NCBI RefSeq assembly: GCF_031755915.1 | Contig: NC_083381.1 | Span: 2,244,501-2,308,500 of the forward strand | Source: Ziziphus jujuba | Taxonomy: Eukaryota > Streptophyta > Magnoliopsida > Rosales > Rhamnaceae | Direction: 5' to 3' | DNA: 64,000 bases | In this document: positions 47,482 to 60,400 of the stretch, piece after piece | Layout of the letters: the number at the start of each line of letters is the position of its first letter | How positions within the stretch are numbered: the first letter of the stretch is position 1 | Position numbers and translations under genes: made by a program | The notes under the pieces: generated by a model | Databases searched by the model: none | What the model was told of the DNA's origin: nothing | The model's input: the letters and a program-made list of their open reading frames with translations, nothing else

Positions 47482-47922
47482 GGGGATTACTTCATCCATG
47501 ACTACAAAATTTGCTTTCTTTCCACCAAACTCACCTTTATACGAAGTGATTAAAATGATGCTACTGAATTTTTGCTTCTTAATCTTTTTCTCCACCGTGA
47601 AAATATCGACATTTTGAAGCTTTCCACCCATGGAACAAAACATACTTCAATTTGAAAGTCCAAACTGTGCAAATAGATGTGTATTAAATAAATCACATGA
47701 AAAGAAAATTAAAAAAAAATAATAAAAAAAATCCTAATAACAGTTAACTAATCAATTAATCAAACAAAGGAAAATATGCAAAAAAATTCAAAAAAATAAC
47801 AAAAAAGCCACATTACTTCGGGGTTAAAGATGATATACACCCCGCCCGTATAGTAGGGATGGTGTAGGGAGGGAGCGGGATGACCAAGTAGTGGAGGGGT
47901 CAAGTAGTCTTACTTAATTTTA

Positions 47923-49547
47923 GGGATAAATAACTTTTGTAACTTCTAAAATCACTAAATTTCGTTTTGGGATCTCTAAAATCAATTTCTTTACATTGAT
48001 ATGTTCTATTTTCAAAATCTTTACAAATCGGTTCAATTCAATCAAAAATTCTAAAAAATTCTAAAAATCCAAAAAAATACTAGATGCTCAAAAAGAATTT
48101 ATGAGTCCAAAAAAATACCGGATGATAAAAAAATTTCCAAGAGAATGATAAAAAATACTAGATGTTCAAAAAGTTTCCAAAAACCCAAAAAAATATTATA
48201 TGGTTAAAGAAAATTTTGAAAGCCTAAAACGAATCCTAGATGTTCAAAAAAAATTCTGAGAGCCAAAAAAAAACAAAAATTACTAGATATTCAAAAAAAT
48301 CAAAGAGCCTAAAAGCAATACTAGATGTTCAAAAAAAATTTTAAGAGCCCAAAAAAATACCAAATGGTTAAAAAATTTTGAGTGCTCAAAAAAATATAAA
48401 ATGTTCACAAAAATTATGAGAGCTCAAAAAAATACTAGATGGTCAAAAAAATTTCGAGTGCCTAAACAAATAACATATAGTAAAAAATTATTCAAAGAAC
48501 TTGGAACTGTTTTGTACTATCTGTTATTTTGTTGAGCACTCAAAATTTTTTTAATGATCTAATATTTTTTTTCAAGCCTTTAGAAAAAAATTTTATCATA
48601 TGATATTTTTAATGTCCTCTCTCAAAATTTTATTTACCATCTAATATTTTTTTGGCCCCTAAGGTTTTTTTATTATCTGGAATTCTTTTTTGGACACTCA
48701 AAATTTTTTTAATCATCTAACAATTTTTTCAGACTTTCAAAATTGTTTGAACATCTAGTACTCTTATCATGCTCTTGGAATTTTTGAAGTTTCAAAATTT
48801 TTTAAACATTTTATTTTTTTAGGTCGCTTGAAATGTTTTTTACCATCTGTTTTTTTTTTTTTTTTTTTGCCATCTAATTTTTTTCCAACTCTTAGATTTT
48901 TTTAACATTTGATTTTTTTGGGGTCTCATGATTTTTTTTTTAATATTTGGTATTTTTATCATGTTTTTAAAATTTTTTAACCATCTGATTTTTTTTCTTT
49001 TTAAGGATTCTCAAATTTTTTATAACATCTGGTATTTTTTAAGGCTGTCAAATTTTTTTTACTATCTGATATTTTTATCGTATTCTTAAAATATTTTTTT
49101 AGCATCTATTTTTTTTTTTCAAGCTTTTAGATTTGTTAAACATTTGGTATTTTTTTTATCTCTTTGTTTTGAATATCTAGTATTTTTTATTGTGCCCTTT
49201 AAATTTTTTTTTAATTATCTGTTTTTTTTTTAATTTTTTTTTTTAACCATATATAAATTTTTTGGACTTTCGAGTTTTCTTTTTGGACATCTAATATTTT
49301 TTTTGGGCTTCCAAATTTTTTTAAATTTTTAAGTGTGAAAATATCAAAAATAAATTAAAAGAATCAGATTTGGAGGTCACATGTACTGCACATGTCCCAA
49401 ATTTAACGGTTTTCGTTAATTTTAACCAAATTGGACCAATTTGTAAAGATTTTAAAAATAAATGGTATTAATGTGAGAAAAATAATTTTAAAGATCCCGA
49501 AATGAAATTCAATGATTTTAGAAAGTACTACTAAATGAATTCATCCG
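47923..49547. mobile_element. Fold-back Mutator-like element (1625 bp)
   Basis: The ends are inverted over more than 100 bp. The left begins GGGATAAATAAC and contains CTTCTAAAATCACTAAATTT; the right, read on the other strand, begins CGGATGAATTC and contains CTTTCTAAAATCATTGAATT. Perfect 9-bp duplications TTAATTTTA flank it (47914-47922 and 49548-49556), the hallmark of Mutator-like transposons. Each arm holds diverged tandem units of about 40-50 bp of the type 'ATACTAGATGNTCAAAAAAATTTTGAG', in opposite orientation on the two sides, meeting near 48530. There is no transposase. A transcript through it could fold into a hairpin of several hundred bases. Confidence 0.88.
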
Positions 49548-49556
49548 TTAATTTTA

Positions 49557-50929
49557 TATACACACAGCTTCCATAGTAAGGATCTCTCAAGATGTGTTAT
49601 GAAGGGAGAGATGTAAACAAAATCGAGTTTCCTACTTTGGTCTTTAAACTATATTGTATTTCCCATTTTGGTCGCTTAAATATAATGTTTTTTTTTTTTT
49701 TTCAGTATAATCCATAAAACCCCCTACAACTTCAAGCAAGACTACCTCGTCCCCTGTCCGCCTTATCCCTATCATAGAGGTGGAATGGATCATCTTCAAC
49801 CTTGAACTAATATGATTTTTCTTTTTTCAGATTTTCCTTTTTTTATTTTTTTATTTTTATATTTTCTTCCAACAATTTGCAAATAAAATTAAAATTATTA
49901 TTAAACTAAAAGAAATCCAGTAACATTAGGCTTTTTCCCCCTTTTTTTTTAAAAAAAAAAAATTATACCCATTTTTACCTTAAAAAATGGGAGTTTTTCC
50001 TCCTTTTTTTTCTTAAATTTTTTTTTAACCCTCTTCTTCAAGAACCTATAACACAATTTAATGCGAAAAAACAAAATCCATAGAACAACCTAATAAATAA
50101 CCCCCACAAACCCTTCTAGATCTTCCAACTGCATATTTTGAAATGCCGTTAAAGCCAATAAATTAAAATCCAAACAACTCTATCAACATCCACTTCCCTT
50201 CTCACTCTCTATCCCTTGCCAAAAGAGACTTTTCAATAGTAACTGTGCGAAAACAATACCAATGAGCATTTGCCTTTGGGCCCAAAACCCAGTTAAAAAT
50301 TCAACGGTTTTCTTTTTTCTTTTCTTGGAATTTATTTAACTAAAGCATTGGATTTTTTTTTTTTTTTACTAAAAAAGTAAACATAGATATAGAGGAGGAA
50401 AAAAAAAAAAAAAAAAGCTAGAGAGAGTGTGAGAAATAAAAATCTTTTTTGAAGGGTATATATCATATTTCCTTAGGTAGGACAATCGGATGGTGTACAA
50501 AAATATATGTTTATACATGTATAAAAACATAGTGTGAATAGTAAACATATACCGTTTTTTATCAATTCTAATATAAATCTTATTATTTGTTATCACTGAC
50601 GACGATCATAATTTTATATGTTAAATTTTAATTGAAGTATTTCATTATATTATTTTTTATTTCTAACACATTATAAATGAACTTTTTAATTGTATCTGTT
50701 TAAATTATTATTTGGTATGTAAATCCTATTGATAATCATGTATTAATAATGACAAATAGTATTTTCTCTATAATCTTCTTATGTGGAATCAGAGCCCCAA
50801 ATACTCTCACTAGCCTTTTTTGTTGTCTTTTATTTTTTTTATCAATTCCATAATTTATATTTTGGTTATTTAAATAAAAATTGAGTTTTCCTTTTGTACT
50901 TGATAGTGAATTCCTCTTACAAATAATAA
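49557..50929. other. AT-rich intergenic DNA, no gene seen
   Basis: Long T and A runs (49690, 50350, 50400) and no recognisable gene. A 'TTTGGTCTTTAAACTATATTG' stretch near 49645 looks like a common plant repeat but has no fixed ends. Confidence 0.55.
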
Positions 50930-52390
50930 AGCTACAATACTTGCCTGAAGGTTACAATACCTGTCTGAAGGCTGCAATACCTACCTAAAGGCTAATACAA
51001 TTGCTCAAAAGCTATAATACCCAATATACCATATGACATATCAAAGCATAGTCCCTTGAGGTCGGTCAATTGTAAATATGCTACTACCAATACGGCAAGA
51101 GGTGGTTGCCTATGAAAGTCATCGAACCTGCTAATTTCGTAGGCAGTAGAGATACAATGCTAACATCTCCATGGGCCTAATTAGGTCGCTGCCCCAGTAT
51201 GATATAGTACACCTAGCACATAACATAATATATATATATATATATATATATTGAAAGAACACCTAATACACCATACGATATATCAGTGATACCAAGTGAT
51301 GCTTGGTGTTCCAAATACCACTTGATAAGTGTGGGGAGAAAAGAACCTACACCCAGCCCTATTAGCGTCTCAATAGTGCCGGTACTAAATAACCTATCAT
51401 CCTACGACCAAGAGAGTGTGGCTAATGTCTTCATAGTAGAAATACTTGCCTACTACCACTCATCTTAACGCCCATAGGAATGGATAAATCTGCAATTCTT
51501 CGGCTGTAGCGAGGGCGACTGATGTTATCACCGTAAAATACCTACCTAACTTCACTCACCACAGCACACAAAAAATGGCTAAATATAACATACATGCTAA
51601 TCCATAAACATAATAGTATAAAACACCAGTACTATATAGTGCATCTACAAACTAACTAATCATATAAAAATACACTATTACGAAAATATTAATTCCTCGT
51701 AATTACATTTTTAAAACCATTATTAAATGTTTTAAACAAATAAATAAATAAATAGATAAGTAAGTAAATAAATATTTATGAAATCCAAAAGATAAATTTT
51801 ATGGAAATATACAACGGTAAGTCATTTTAGTATTAAGCATTTTTACAACTTTTAATTTTCTTATATCAGCACAAATAAATAAATAAATAATTACTAATAA
51901 TTAACCTTACAAAAATCATATACATGTATTCATTTATACTCATATATATATATATATATATATATAAATATATAAACATATACGAACATATTTTAATAAC
52001 ATATACACTTTATCCAAACTATATTTCTGATAGCTCATTTCGCAATTAAACCCATAAATAAACTAATGAAGCTATTTTTAAATCAACATAAACATCAAAA
52101 ATCATTTTTTAGAATTTTATAAATTACTCAATTAACATTAATTTTTTAAATAACCATTTTAAACCCAACTTTTAATAATAACTAAGTAAATGAATAATTA
52201 TAAATACATATTTACTTACACACATACACATATATCTATAAATATATACATATAGGTGAATATAAATAGATAATCTTATAAATCATAAATAAATGTATAT
52301 ATACCTGTGGCTAAACATAGCTTGACACTGTATATATATATGTCTATATACATATATACATATATACACATGAATAGATATTACATTAGA
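50930..52390 (-). repeat. Antisense family-B LTR fragment
   Basis: Read on the minus strand, the order matches 38700-40210 of the family-B LTR: a 'CACTGATATATCGTATG' block (51270-51286), then 'GGTATTGTAGC' and 'CCTTCAGGCAAG' units (50935-51010) that match the CTTCCGGCAAATATCGCAAC series at 40140-40230. A TA microsatellite lies at 51232-51252. Both ends are lost; the 5' part fades at about 52390. Confidence 0.65.
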
Positions 52391-52485
52391 TCCAAAACGG
52401 ATAATAGACCTTAAATCATCCTTTCTAAGTAATACATTTTAAAACGTAGATCACCAAGAACAAATAAATAAACTGTGATTCGGCT

Positions 52486-53240
52486 TTGATGAATGCCATT
52501 GAGAAGGTATTTCCTTTAATGAATGCCATTGAAACTTCTACGAAGATGTATATTCATCTAGAGGGTGATTGGGTTCTACAACAACGATATTATAGCAATT
52601 TGGATGTTGATATTTCAAGATTATGGTTATCTAGTATGACAAACAGTAATTACGACAAGAGCCTGCTGATGTGGCATGTTGCTACTGAGCTCTGCTACTA
52701 CACTGATGATGAGAACATTGCTGATAAAAAGTATCGTGAATGCAGTAAGCTTGTATCAGATTACCTGACATACCTGTTGGTCGAGACGCTAAAATGATAC
52801 CATCAATGGCAGGTATTGCGAGGGCAATTTCCTAGAATCCTGTTGAGGAAGCAAAAATACTTCTCCACCAACAGAAATTTTCTTACCTTAATGAGGAATG
52901 TCACAGCCGAGCCTGTCATCTTATCCTTGCATACAATACAATGCTACTTTGACCATCCAGCATATGAGAGGATCTGGATCTGTGCTTTCTGATGCATGTC
53001 AGCTTGCCGAGATGCTGAAAGAGTTGGGGAGCCAGAAATGGGAGATGATATACAGTGTATTAGTGGAAATGTTGTGTTACGCAGCATGTAATTGCAAGGC
53101 AACTATCCATTACCAGCAACTAAGTGAAGGTGGGCAACTCCTTGCTTTTGTTTGGTTGTTAATGATCCCTTTTGGCTTGTCGGACCTCTATCAAGCAAGT
53201 GACGAAAGAATTACAAGAGCAAAATGATTGTTAAGCTCTT
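52486..53240 (+). pseudogene. DUF4220/DUF594 gene, truncated copy 1 (C-terminal part)
   Basis: The frame at 52486-52797 contains LLMWHVATELCYYTDDEN and YRECSKLVSDYLTYLL. After a stop, the frame at 52898-53227 contains GSVLSDACQLAEMLKELGSQKWE, VEMLCYAACNCKA and QLSEGGQLLAFVWLLMIPFG. These are the signature blocks of the plant-specific DUF594 C-terminal domain. The family's N-terminal membrane-spanning DUF4220 part is missing and its place is taken by LTR-derived DNA. The break between the two frames shows it is a pseudogene. Function of the family is not established. Confidence 0.82.
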
Positions 53241-54270
53241 GTAAATGAGTATCCGCGGTCTCATACTTATCACAGCTTTTTGAAGTCCCTGCAGCATTTT
53301 GTAAAAGGTGACTGGGACTTTTAATCTTTTTCTTAGGCATGTGGAACACTCTGGAAAAGTCTGTAATAACATTTATTCATGCTTCATTAATTTGGAGGAA
53401 AACCCAGTGTTATGAACATGTAATAATTTCAGCACCAGTAGCAAAATGCAAGACAAAGAAACCTCAATTCAGTTATCAAACAAAGACGCCCAATACGCAA
53501 TGAAGGTATAATCAAATGCGAGAAAACAAGCCCATCAGATATTAATAAGCTATGAAAGCAAACATGCAATTCAATATTCTGAAGATATGAAAACCTTAAC
53601 TGTCTTGAGCAATGATTGATTGTATAATCAAGGTCCCCATATCAAGAAGTTCATGAAAACGAACATGAATAGGTCAATGCCATAATTTAAAAGTATGTTA
53701 GCATAATTGCAAAATAATTGCTAAACTCCTGCCCAAGCCAGTATAAACTTTTTTTTTTTTACTTTTTTAATATAAATCCAATACAACATCTATGCAGACT
53801 CTGATTTAAGCTCTGCAGAGCATCGTCACCCTATTTTTGCTATAACTACAACATTCTCGATATCTACTTAAGGACCGATACACTGACATTCATGGGGTTT
53901 CCTACGGGTCATATTTTCTCTTCCTCTTCAGAATTTTCTAACTATATAACAAATCCATGAAAATAGCACAGCCAACTTCAAAATGGTAGTTTTATTGGCT
54001 TATAGGGATAACTTGGTCCCAAAGAGTGATAATTTCCCATCTCATAATTTGGCAAAAAGCCAAATTGTGAAGTGGACAGACCTAACCGTCCAGTTATGTT
54101 CGCCAAAATGCCCCTCATACCCCCTTAGTATAGTTACATGACCTCATTCAAAGTGGAAAACCCATGAAGGATCATGAAAACTTTTTTGAAAGTAGAAAGA
54201 AAAATTCAACACAATCTCATCATCTGAACTGTTATGGGCTTCCTGTCAAAAAACAATTGCTACTGCCAAG
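53241..54270. repeat. Duplicated segment, copy 1: DNA matching the NLP 3' flank
   Basis: Collinear with 55430-56400. Examples: 'AAGCTCTGCAGAGCATC' at 53809 and 55939, 'TTGACATTCATGGGGTTTC' type blocks at 53882 and 56017, and 'AAAAAACAATTGCTACTGCCA' at 54247 and 56381. The last block in copy 2 encodes the final residues of the NLP protein, so this copy carries a dead piece of the NLP last exon and 3' flank. Confidence 0.85.
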
Positions 54271-55420
54271 AAACGATATGTATTCATACCAAGAAAGGAA
54301 ATGTTTTTCGAGTTGTTTCAATGGCTTTGCTGATGATTGGCCTCATGTATTGTTCTCTGGTCGTGAACAAACACCATGATTTTCGTATATTTGATGTTCA
54401 CATTACCTATGCCTTGCTCATTAATGCCATTTGCCTTGATGCAATATTGTTTTTAATGCGCATCCTTTCTGATTAGACCATTGTGGCTTTCAAAAGCAAA
54501 GCTTCCTCCTCCTTTCTAGCTGAATTACTCAAGGATCTCATTCCCTTTGAATGGTACGGCAGGTTTAGAAATACATTGAGAAATAAGTACTTGGTACCGT
54601 CTACTCGATTTCTGTTTCCTTGATGGTCTGAAACTGGCCCAGGGTTTGGCTTCACCGGCTGTTGCCTAAAGAAAATCCTTAGATGTGGCCTTAAGAAATT
54701 TTCATGTGGAACTAAAAACATATCCAACAACGAGTCACTGACTATAAAAAAAATGGAGTTATCATCTTTCTTGTGCTGCACCAGAAATCTTCGGTTGCCA
54801 GTGACACTAGAAAATCTAGAGGTGATTGGGTTCTACAACAACAATTTATAGCAATATGGATACTGATATTTCAAGAATATTGTTGTCTACTTTGACAGAC
54901 AGTGATTACGACCAGAGCCAGCTAAAGCTGCATATCACTACTGAGCTCTGCTATTACACTGATGATGAGAACACCGTTAATAGAGTATCGTGAATGCAGC
55001 AAGCTAATATCGGATTACCTGATATAATTGTTACTTGAGAAGCCTAAAATGATATCTAGAATGGCAGGTATTGCCAACGTCAAATTCCTAGAATCCTGTG
55101 AGGAAACAGAAATACTTTTTCGCTTACAGGAATTTTCTTACCTTGACGAGGTTGTTATAAAGCCTGTCATCTTATCCTTGCATCGGTTACGTACTGCTAT
55201 TTTTACCTTCCTGCAAACGGAAGGATCTGGATCTGTGCTTTCTGATGCATGTCAGCAAGCCAAAATGCTAAAAGAGTTGGGGAACAACAAATGGGAGATG
55301 ATACCATTACTCAAGTGAAGGTGGACAACTCCTTACTTTTGTTGGGTTGCTGATGATGCATTTTGGCTCGTGCGAGCTGTATCAAAGTAGTGATGAGAGA
55401 ACCAGAAGAGCTAAATGATG
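54271..55420 (+). pseudogene. DUF4220/DUF594 gene, broken copy 2
   Basis: 54285-54475 encodes a membrane-rich piece typical of DUF4220 (DVHITYALLINAICLDAILF), stopping at TAG where the family has Trp (SDW). Further pieces follow in shifting frames: FEWYGRFRN, an 'NNESLT' stretch, and from 54819 the DUF594 part seen in copy 1 (GSVLSDACQQAKMLKELG and EGGQLLTFVGLLMMHFG). Several stops and deletions, including loss of about 60 bp before EGGQLL, make it non-functional. It lies immediately 3' of the NLP tail duplicate. Confidence 0.8.
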
Positions 55421-56364
55421 TTAAGCTATTTAAACGAGATTCTATGGTCTCCTATTTCTCTGTAAAGGTAATCGAGAGTCTGGAGCAAGACATTGTATTA
55501 TGAACATGTAATTACAGCATCAGAAGAAAAATCCAAAATAAACAAACCTCATTCAGTAATCAAACAAAAACCCCTGATTAACAATTAAATGAAAGTCCAA
55601 GCAGAGAGTTCCAGTCAGTTTTTAAGGTACAACAAAACGCATAAAAAATAAACAAACAAGTAAGCCTGTCAGAGATCAATTCACTATACATGAAAGCAAA
55701 AATGCAATTCAATCAGATATGAAAACTGTAACTGTCTTGAACTATGATTTTTAGTATTTTCAAGGTCTCCATATCAATAAGTTAATATAAAAAGAACCTA
55801 CGGCCAATGAAATAATTTAAAATTATTATAGCATAATTGCAAAATAATTGCAAAAAGCCAGCTCAAGCCATATAAAAACTACTGATTTTTTTTTTTTTTT
55901 ATGTAATATAAATATAGTATCTATACAGACTCCTATTCAAGCTCTGCAGAGCATCATCAACCTATTTTTGCTATGAATACAACATGCTCCATATCTACTT
56001 CTATAAGGACCTATACATTGACATTCATGGGGTTTCATGTGGGTCATATTTTCCTTCCTCATCAGAATTTTCCAACTATATAACAAATCCATGCAAGTAG
56101 CACAGCCAACTTCTAAATGGTAGTTTTATTGGCTTATAGGGACAATTTGATCTGAAAGAGTGGTAATTTCCCATCTCATAATTTGGCAGACAGTCAAATT
56201 ATGAATGGACAGACCTAACTGTCCTATCATGTTCGCCAAAATGCCCCTCATACCCCCTTAGTATAATTACATGACCTCATCCAAAGTACAAAACCCAAGC
56301 AGGATCATGAAAACTTTTAAGAAAGTAGAAAGAAAAATTCAACTCCATCTCATCATCCGAGCTG
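55421..56364 (-). other. 3' flank of the NLP gene (includes 3' UTR), duplicated segment copy 2
   Basis: Non-coding DNA between the second DUF594 pseudogene and the NLP stop codon; its match at 53241-54270 is described there. The 3' UTR should lie in its right part; I did not fix a polyadenylation site. Confidence 0.6.
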
Positions 56365-57485
56365 TTATGAACTTCCTGTCAAAAAACAATTGCTACTGCC
56401 AGAACTGCTCAGGCCACAAGGCTTGTCGCGAACTTGGAACTTCACAGTACGCGTTCCAATATCGTCTAATATCTCAAGACACTCCTGCAGATCCGATTCA
56501 CTCACCAACATCACCCATTCCTCTTCATCATCTAAATACTTGAGTTGAAATGTCCCATTTTGCAACTTGAACCGCCGTGCGACTTCCTCATACAGTTGGA
56601 AACACCCTGCAGAAGGCTCAAACTTGAACCTGATTGTATCTTCTTTATAAGTAGCTTTCACTGTAATTTTAGATTCACCATCAACACAGTTTCTTTTGCC
56701 TTTAGGATGCTTATGCTCATCGAAGCCCTGAGACCCCGATGAGCAGTCGTTCACCATTGAACCAGAACCATTTGATGAGTCAGTCATGCTTGAAGAAGTA
56801 GGTTGGTTATGTTCAAGAATCCCATCGTCATCATCCCCTCCTGCATCCATCTCATCAGCAGCAGCCATGGAACTTGAGCTGCGGGATGCAAAGTGCCAAT
56901 CAGAATTCTCTAATTTCATACTGTACTTGTTTTGACTCAGTTGCTTTACTCCTTTTACAATATAAGAAGGAAGGGAAGCATTTTCAGGACAATTCTGAAG
57001 CCTGGTGACAAAGGTACATGGTTGATTTGATCCAGTATCAATTGAAATTGGCATAGAGCTTCCATTAGAATTAAGTATGGGAGTATTAAGCTTCTTGGAT
57101 TCCATCTCACAAGAATTTTGAATCGGGATGTTTCCACCCACACAATACTCGTCTTCTTCCAGCTTAATTACGAAATCCTCACCCTCAGTAAAAGGCACTG
57201 TAGTGGCTTGAACTGCATGCTGGGTAATCAGCTCTGGGTTCCGCATTGATTGGATCTTCTCAGGGAAGAGCAGATTTTTTTGTGTATCAAAATCTTGGAT
57301 TACAGAGGCTGTTGCCATAAACTCCCCAGTAGTTGGGTCAAACTTCAAACCTCCTTCCACCCCCTTCACAGAATCAAGCACAGACTGTATTTTCCTTAAC
57401 GAACGATTTACCTTATTTATCTTACGAGATGGCCATCTTGATATTCCATGCTGCCTACAGATCCTTTTCAGTGTAGTAGGACACA
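56365..57485 (-). CDS. NLP: NLP exon 5 (end of RWP-RK, linker, PB1, stop)
   Basis: Starts [20 protein letters not shown], then a Ser/Asp-rich linker and PB1 with the acidic [17 protein letters not shown] stretch and the basic Lys in TVKATYKED. Acceptor TGTGTAG at 57486-57492. Stop TAA-type codon is the last in the frame, after CFLTGSS. Confidence 0.93.
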
Positions 57486-60400
57486 CTACACAAAAAAATA
57501 AAAAATAAAAAATAAAATAAATAAATAAAATTTATATATATAGTACAATTCGCTTAAAATATTATTTGACTTGATTCTATTGTTCAATAAAATGACATAA
57601 ATCAGTGTCATGTCCCTATCCAATAAAGAAATGTATCCAGAAACTCCTAAATACCCAAAATTTGAAAACATTTTCTTTATACTTGGTAATGCATCAGATT
57701 TTTTTGAATGTTTCAATGGAAACATACTGGATATACTAGATGACACTAACATAACAGTAAAAAGTTAATAAATTACAAAGGAAAAATTACTAAGGTTTGT
57801 TGGCAAACTTCTTTGACTAATACTTAAATCAGACGTATTTGTTGTTCAAAGGAAAAATTAATTAAAATTACAACTATTAGATAATTGATAACGTACAAGA
57901 AAATGATGCATGTAAGAAACTACATTCATTAGCATATTCTACTTTGTCAAGGATATAGCAACTTTGTATTCTAATTTCGTGTATCCATGTTAAGTATTCC
58001 AAGAGTGTAAAGAATTAATTTATTTGTGTATCTATCATATTATATCTATAGCCCACCCAAGCTACTCTGGGTTTGGTTTTTGCTCCATTACCTACATAAT
58101 ATAGGAGTAATCTTCTGCTCTTTAATTCTAGAGGAAAAACTTTCTTATGCACGGCACATTCGATTTCAAACGAATTTATCAAAATAAGCTAAGGTAAATG
58201 ATCAAGTTTATACAGCACTACAAAAATAAATTTACGCTGTATTTTTATAAATATAAATCTGTCATCAATTTGAATTTTTAAATCATGTGCAATAACTTTA
58301 AGGGAGAGAGAGAAGAGGAAACCAATGCATAATAACCAGCAATAAACATAAAACTCAGTGCTTTAACAATAAAGCAAACATGGCAGAGTCGCACCTCCAA
58401 TGCTTTTTGCAGCATCTTTAAGACTTCCAGAGAAGTATTGCTGGAGGACACTCAAGCTCACATTTTTCTCTGCTGTATTTCTCTTTTTCTCCATTTGCCT
58501 TCTTGGTCCGCCCACAGCCTACAGAAAGTCAAGACTGTCAGCTCATTCCCCAAATTGTTTGAGACTCACCAAGAACATCTCAAATCTCTGCAGGTAATCA
58601 AGTTTAATAAACCCACTGAGAGACATTTTCTTTATAGCGTGAAAACCTTAATGAGAATTGATATTCCCTTTCTTATACTTTCTTCTGCAAACTAATGATG
58701 CTTTAGGTTCCCTTTTTTTAAGGCCCAATTACAAAAATATCATACTTATACTACCTCGCAACTAATCTCTATTTTAGGCATGTATTGATTTAATACACAT
58801 GCATAAGTGCAAGCATGCATACATATACTGGAATATGTATGTATGCATGTATCTATCAGTATAGATAAAGGTATATACTACATACATACAAAGGAGAATA
58901 CGACACTATTGTCTATCAAATTATTAGAAATATAAAGTTTTCATAATGGAAGTAACTTACATTAAACAGTTTTCTTCCGACTTTAAATATAAATCAACCC
59001 AGTCAGATCTCTTAAAGGATAGCAGGACACATTTCGCTTACAGTAATTTAACCCGAAAAGAAAAGGATGCCTCAATTACATTACATAAACAGGTAATAAA
59101 CTTCTTAAGAGCCACTAAAACCAGCATATGTTAAAAATTAGACAGAATATGACCCAGAAGCATGGAACAAATTACTTGCAAGTATACATAGAAGGACACG
59201 GCTTGAAATAATACCTGTTCACAAGGAATATCTGCTTCAATTCCCTCATTCTTTTGGTCAGGAATATTCAAGATCATCCCCTCCATGGAATTCACATCAC
59301 TATCTGATAATGCATTTTGTGAATTTCCCCTTGACATAATAGGGAAGTTTTGAATTGATCCCTTCTGAAATTCAATATCAGAGAATCCTGCCCCACTTAA
59401 TTGTGTCTCTGAAACTGTTCTCAAGCTCTTGCATATTCTCTGCATGGTTCTGGAGAGGTTGTTTAACAAAAGTTGTTGCTCCAAAGCCCCCGTCATGTTG
59501 ACAGGGAGAAATAACTCTAATATGTAATCTTCATCACCTGTGTAGGTGCTCCTTAGCCTGATTGCCACAGCAGCATTCAAACCAAATTTCCGTGCATGAT
59601 GAACAAGTGGATACTCATATATATTATATGTTTTCACATCAGGAAAGAAGAAGGGAACATTTGATTGAAGGGCTTTTCCAGCTAAACCTTGCCCTTCCTC
59701 AAGATAATTTTCCACACATGAACGCACAAAATCTAGCATTGCTCTATCATTGACATAACAAGCCGTTTCCTCAATGCAAAGTATAGATTTTCCATTTGAA
59801 CTTTTGTTACCCTCTCTAACGTGTAGTCCCATATTTTCTTTACCAGCTCCTTCAGTATAACAACATGGAATCCATGTTAAAGCTAGTGGTAGTCTATGTG
59901 CATGACATACAACTCGTAGAACATCAACAATCTCAGCTAATGCATCTTTTTGGTTCTCGGAAAGGCACTGAAAATACAAAGATCAAAGTACGAAATGCAT
60001 AAGTAACAAAAGTTGCTTACTATTTTGTTTTTTTTTTTCTTTTTTCTTTTGGTGGTAAATGGGAGAGAATCCATGAAAAATAATACAGTGATTTTAATAA
60101 GTACCTGGGGAAGAAGCCGAGGAGGCACACTGGTCCTTAAATTCACAGCCTACAAACAATCATGGTTGTAATGGGTCAACTTTATGATTTCACATATAAC
60201 AATTCAGGAGTTAAATATGAACTGCATACTCAATTTTCAGTAAGTGCTCCTCAAATTGATGCTAAGCATTAAAAATAAATGTCAAAGATAAGGTTCTCAG
60301 CCAAATTTTTTAAAGCAGCCGTCTAAGAACTATAAGATGGTTCCAGGAAAAATGATATGAAGAGAATAGTGAAAAATCATTCCTCATACAGGAATATCGG

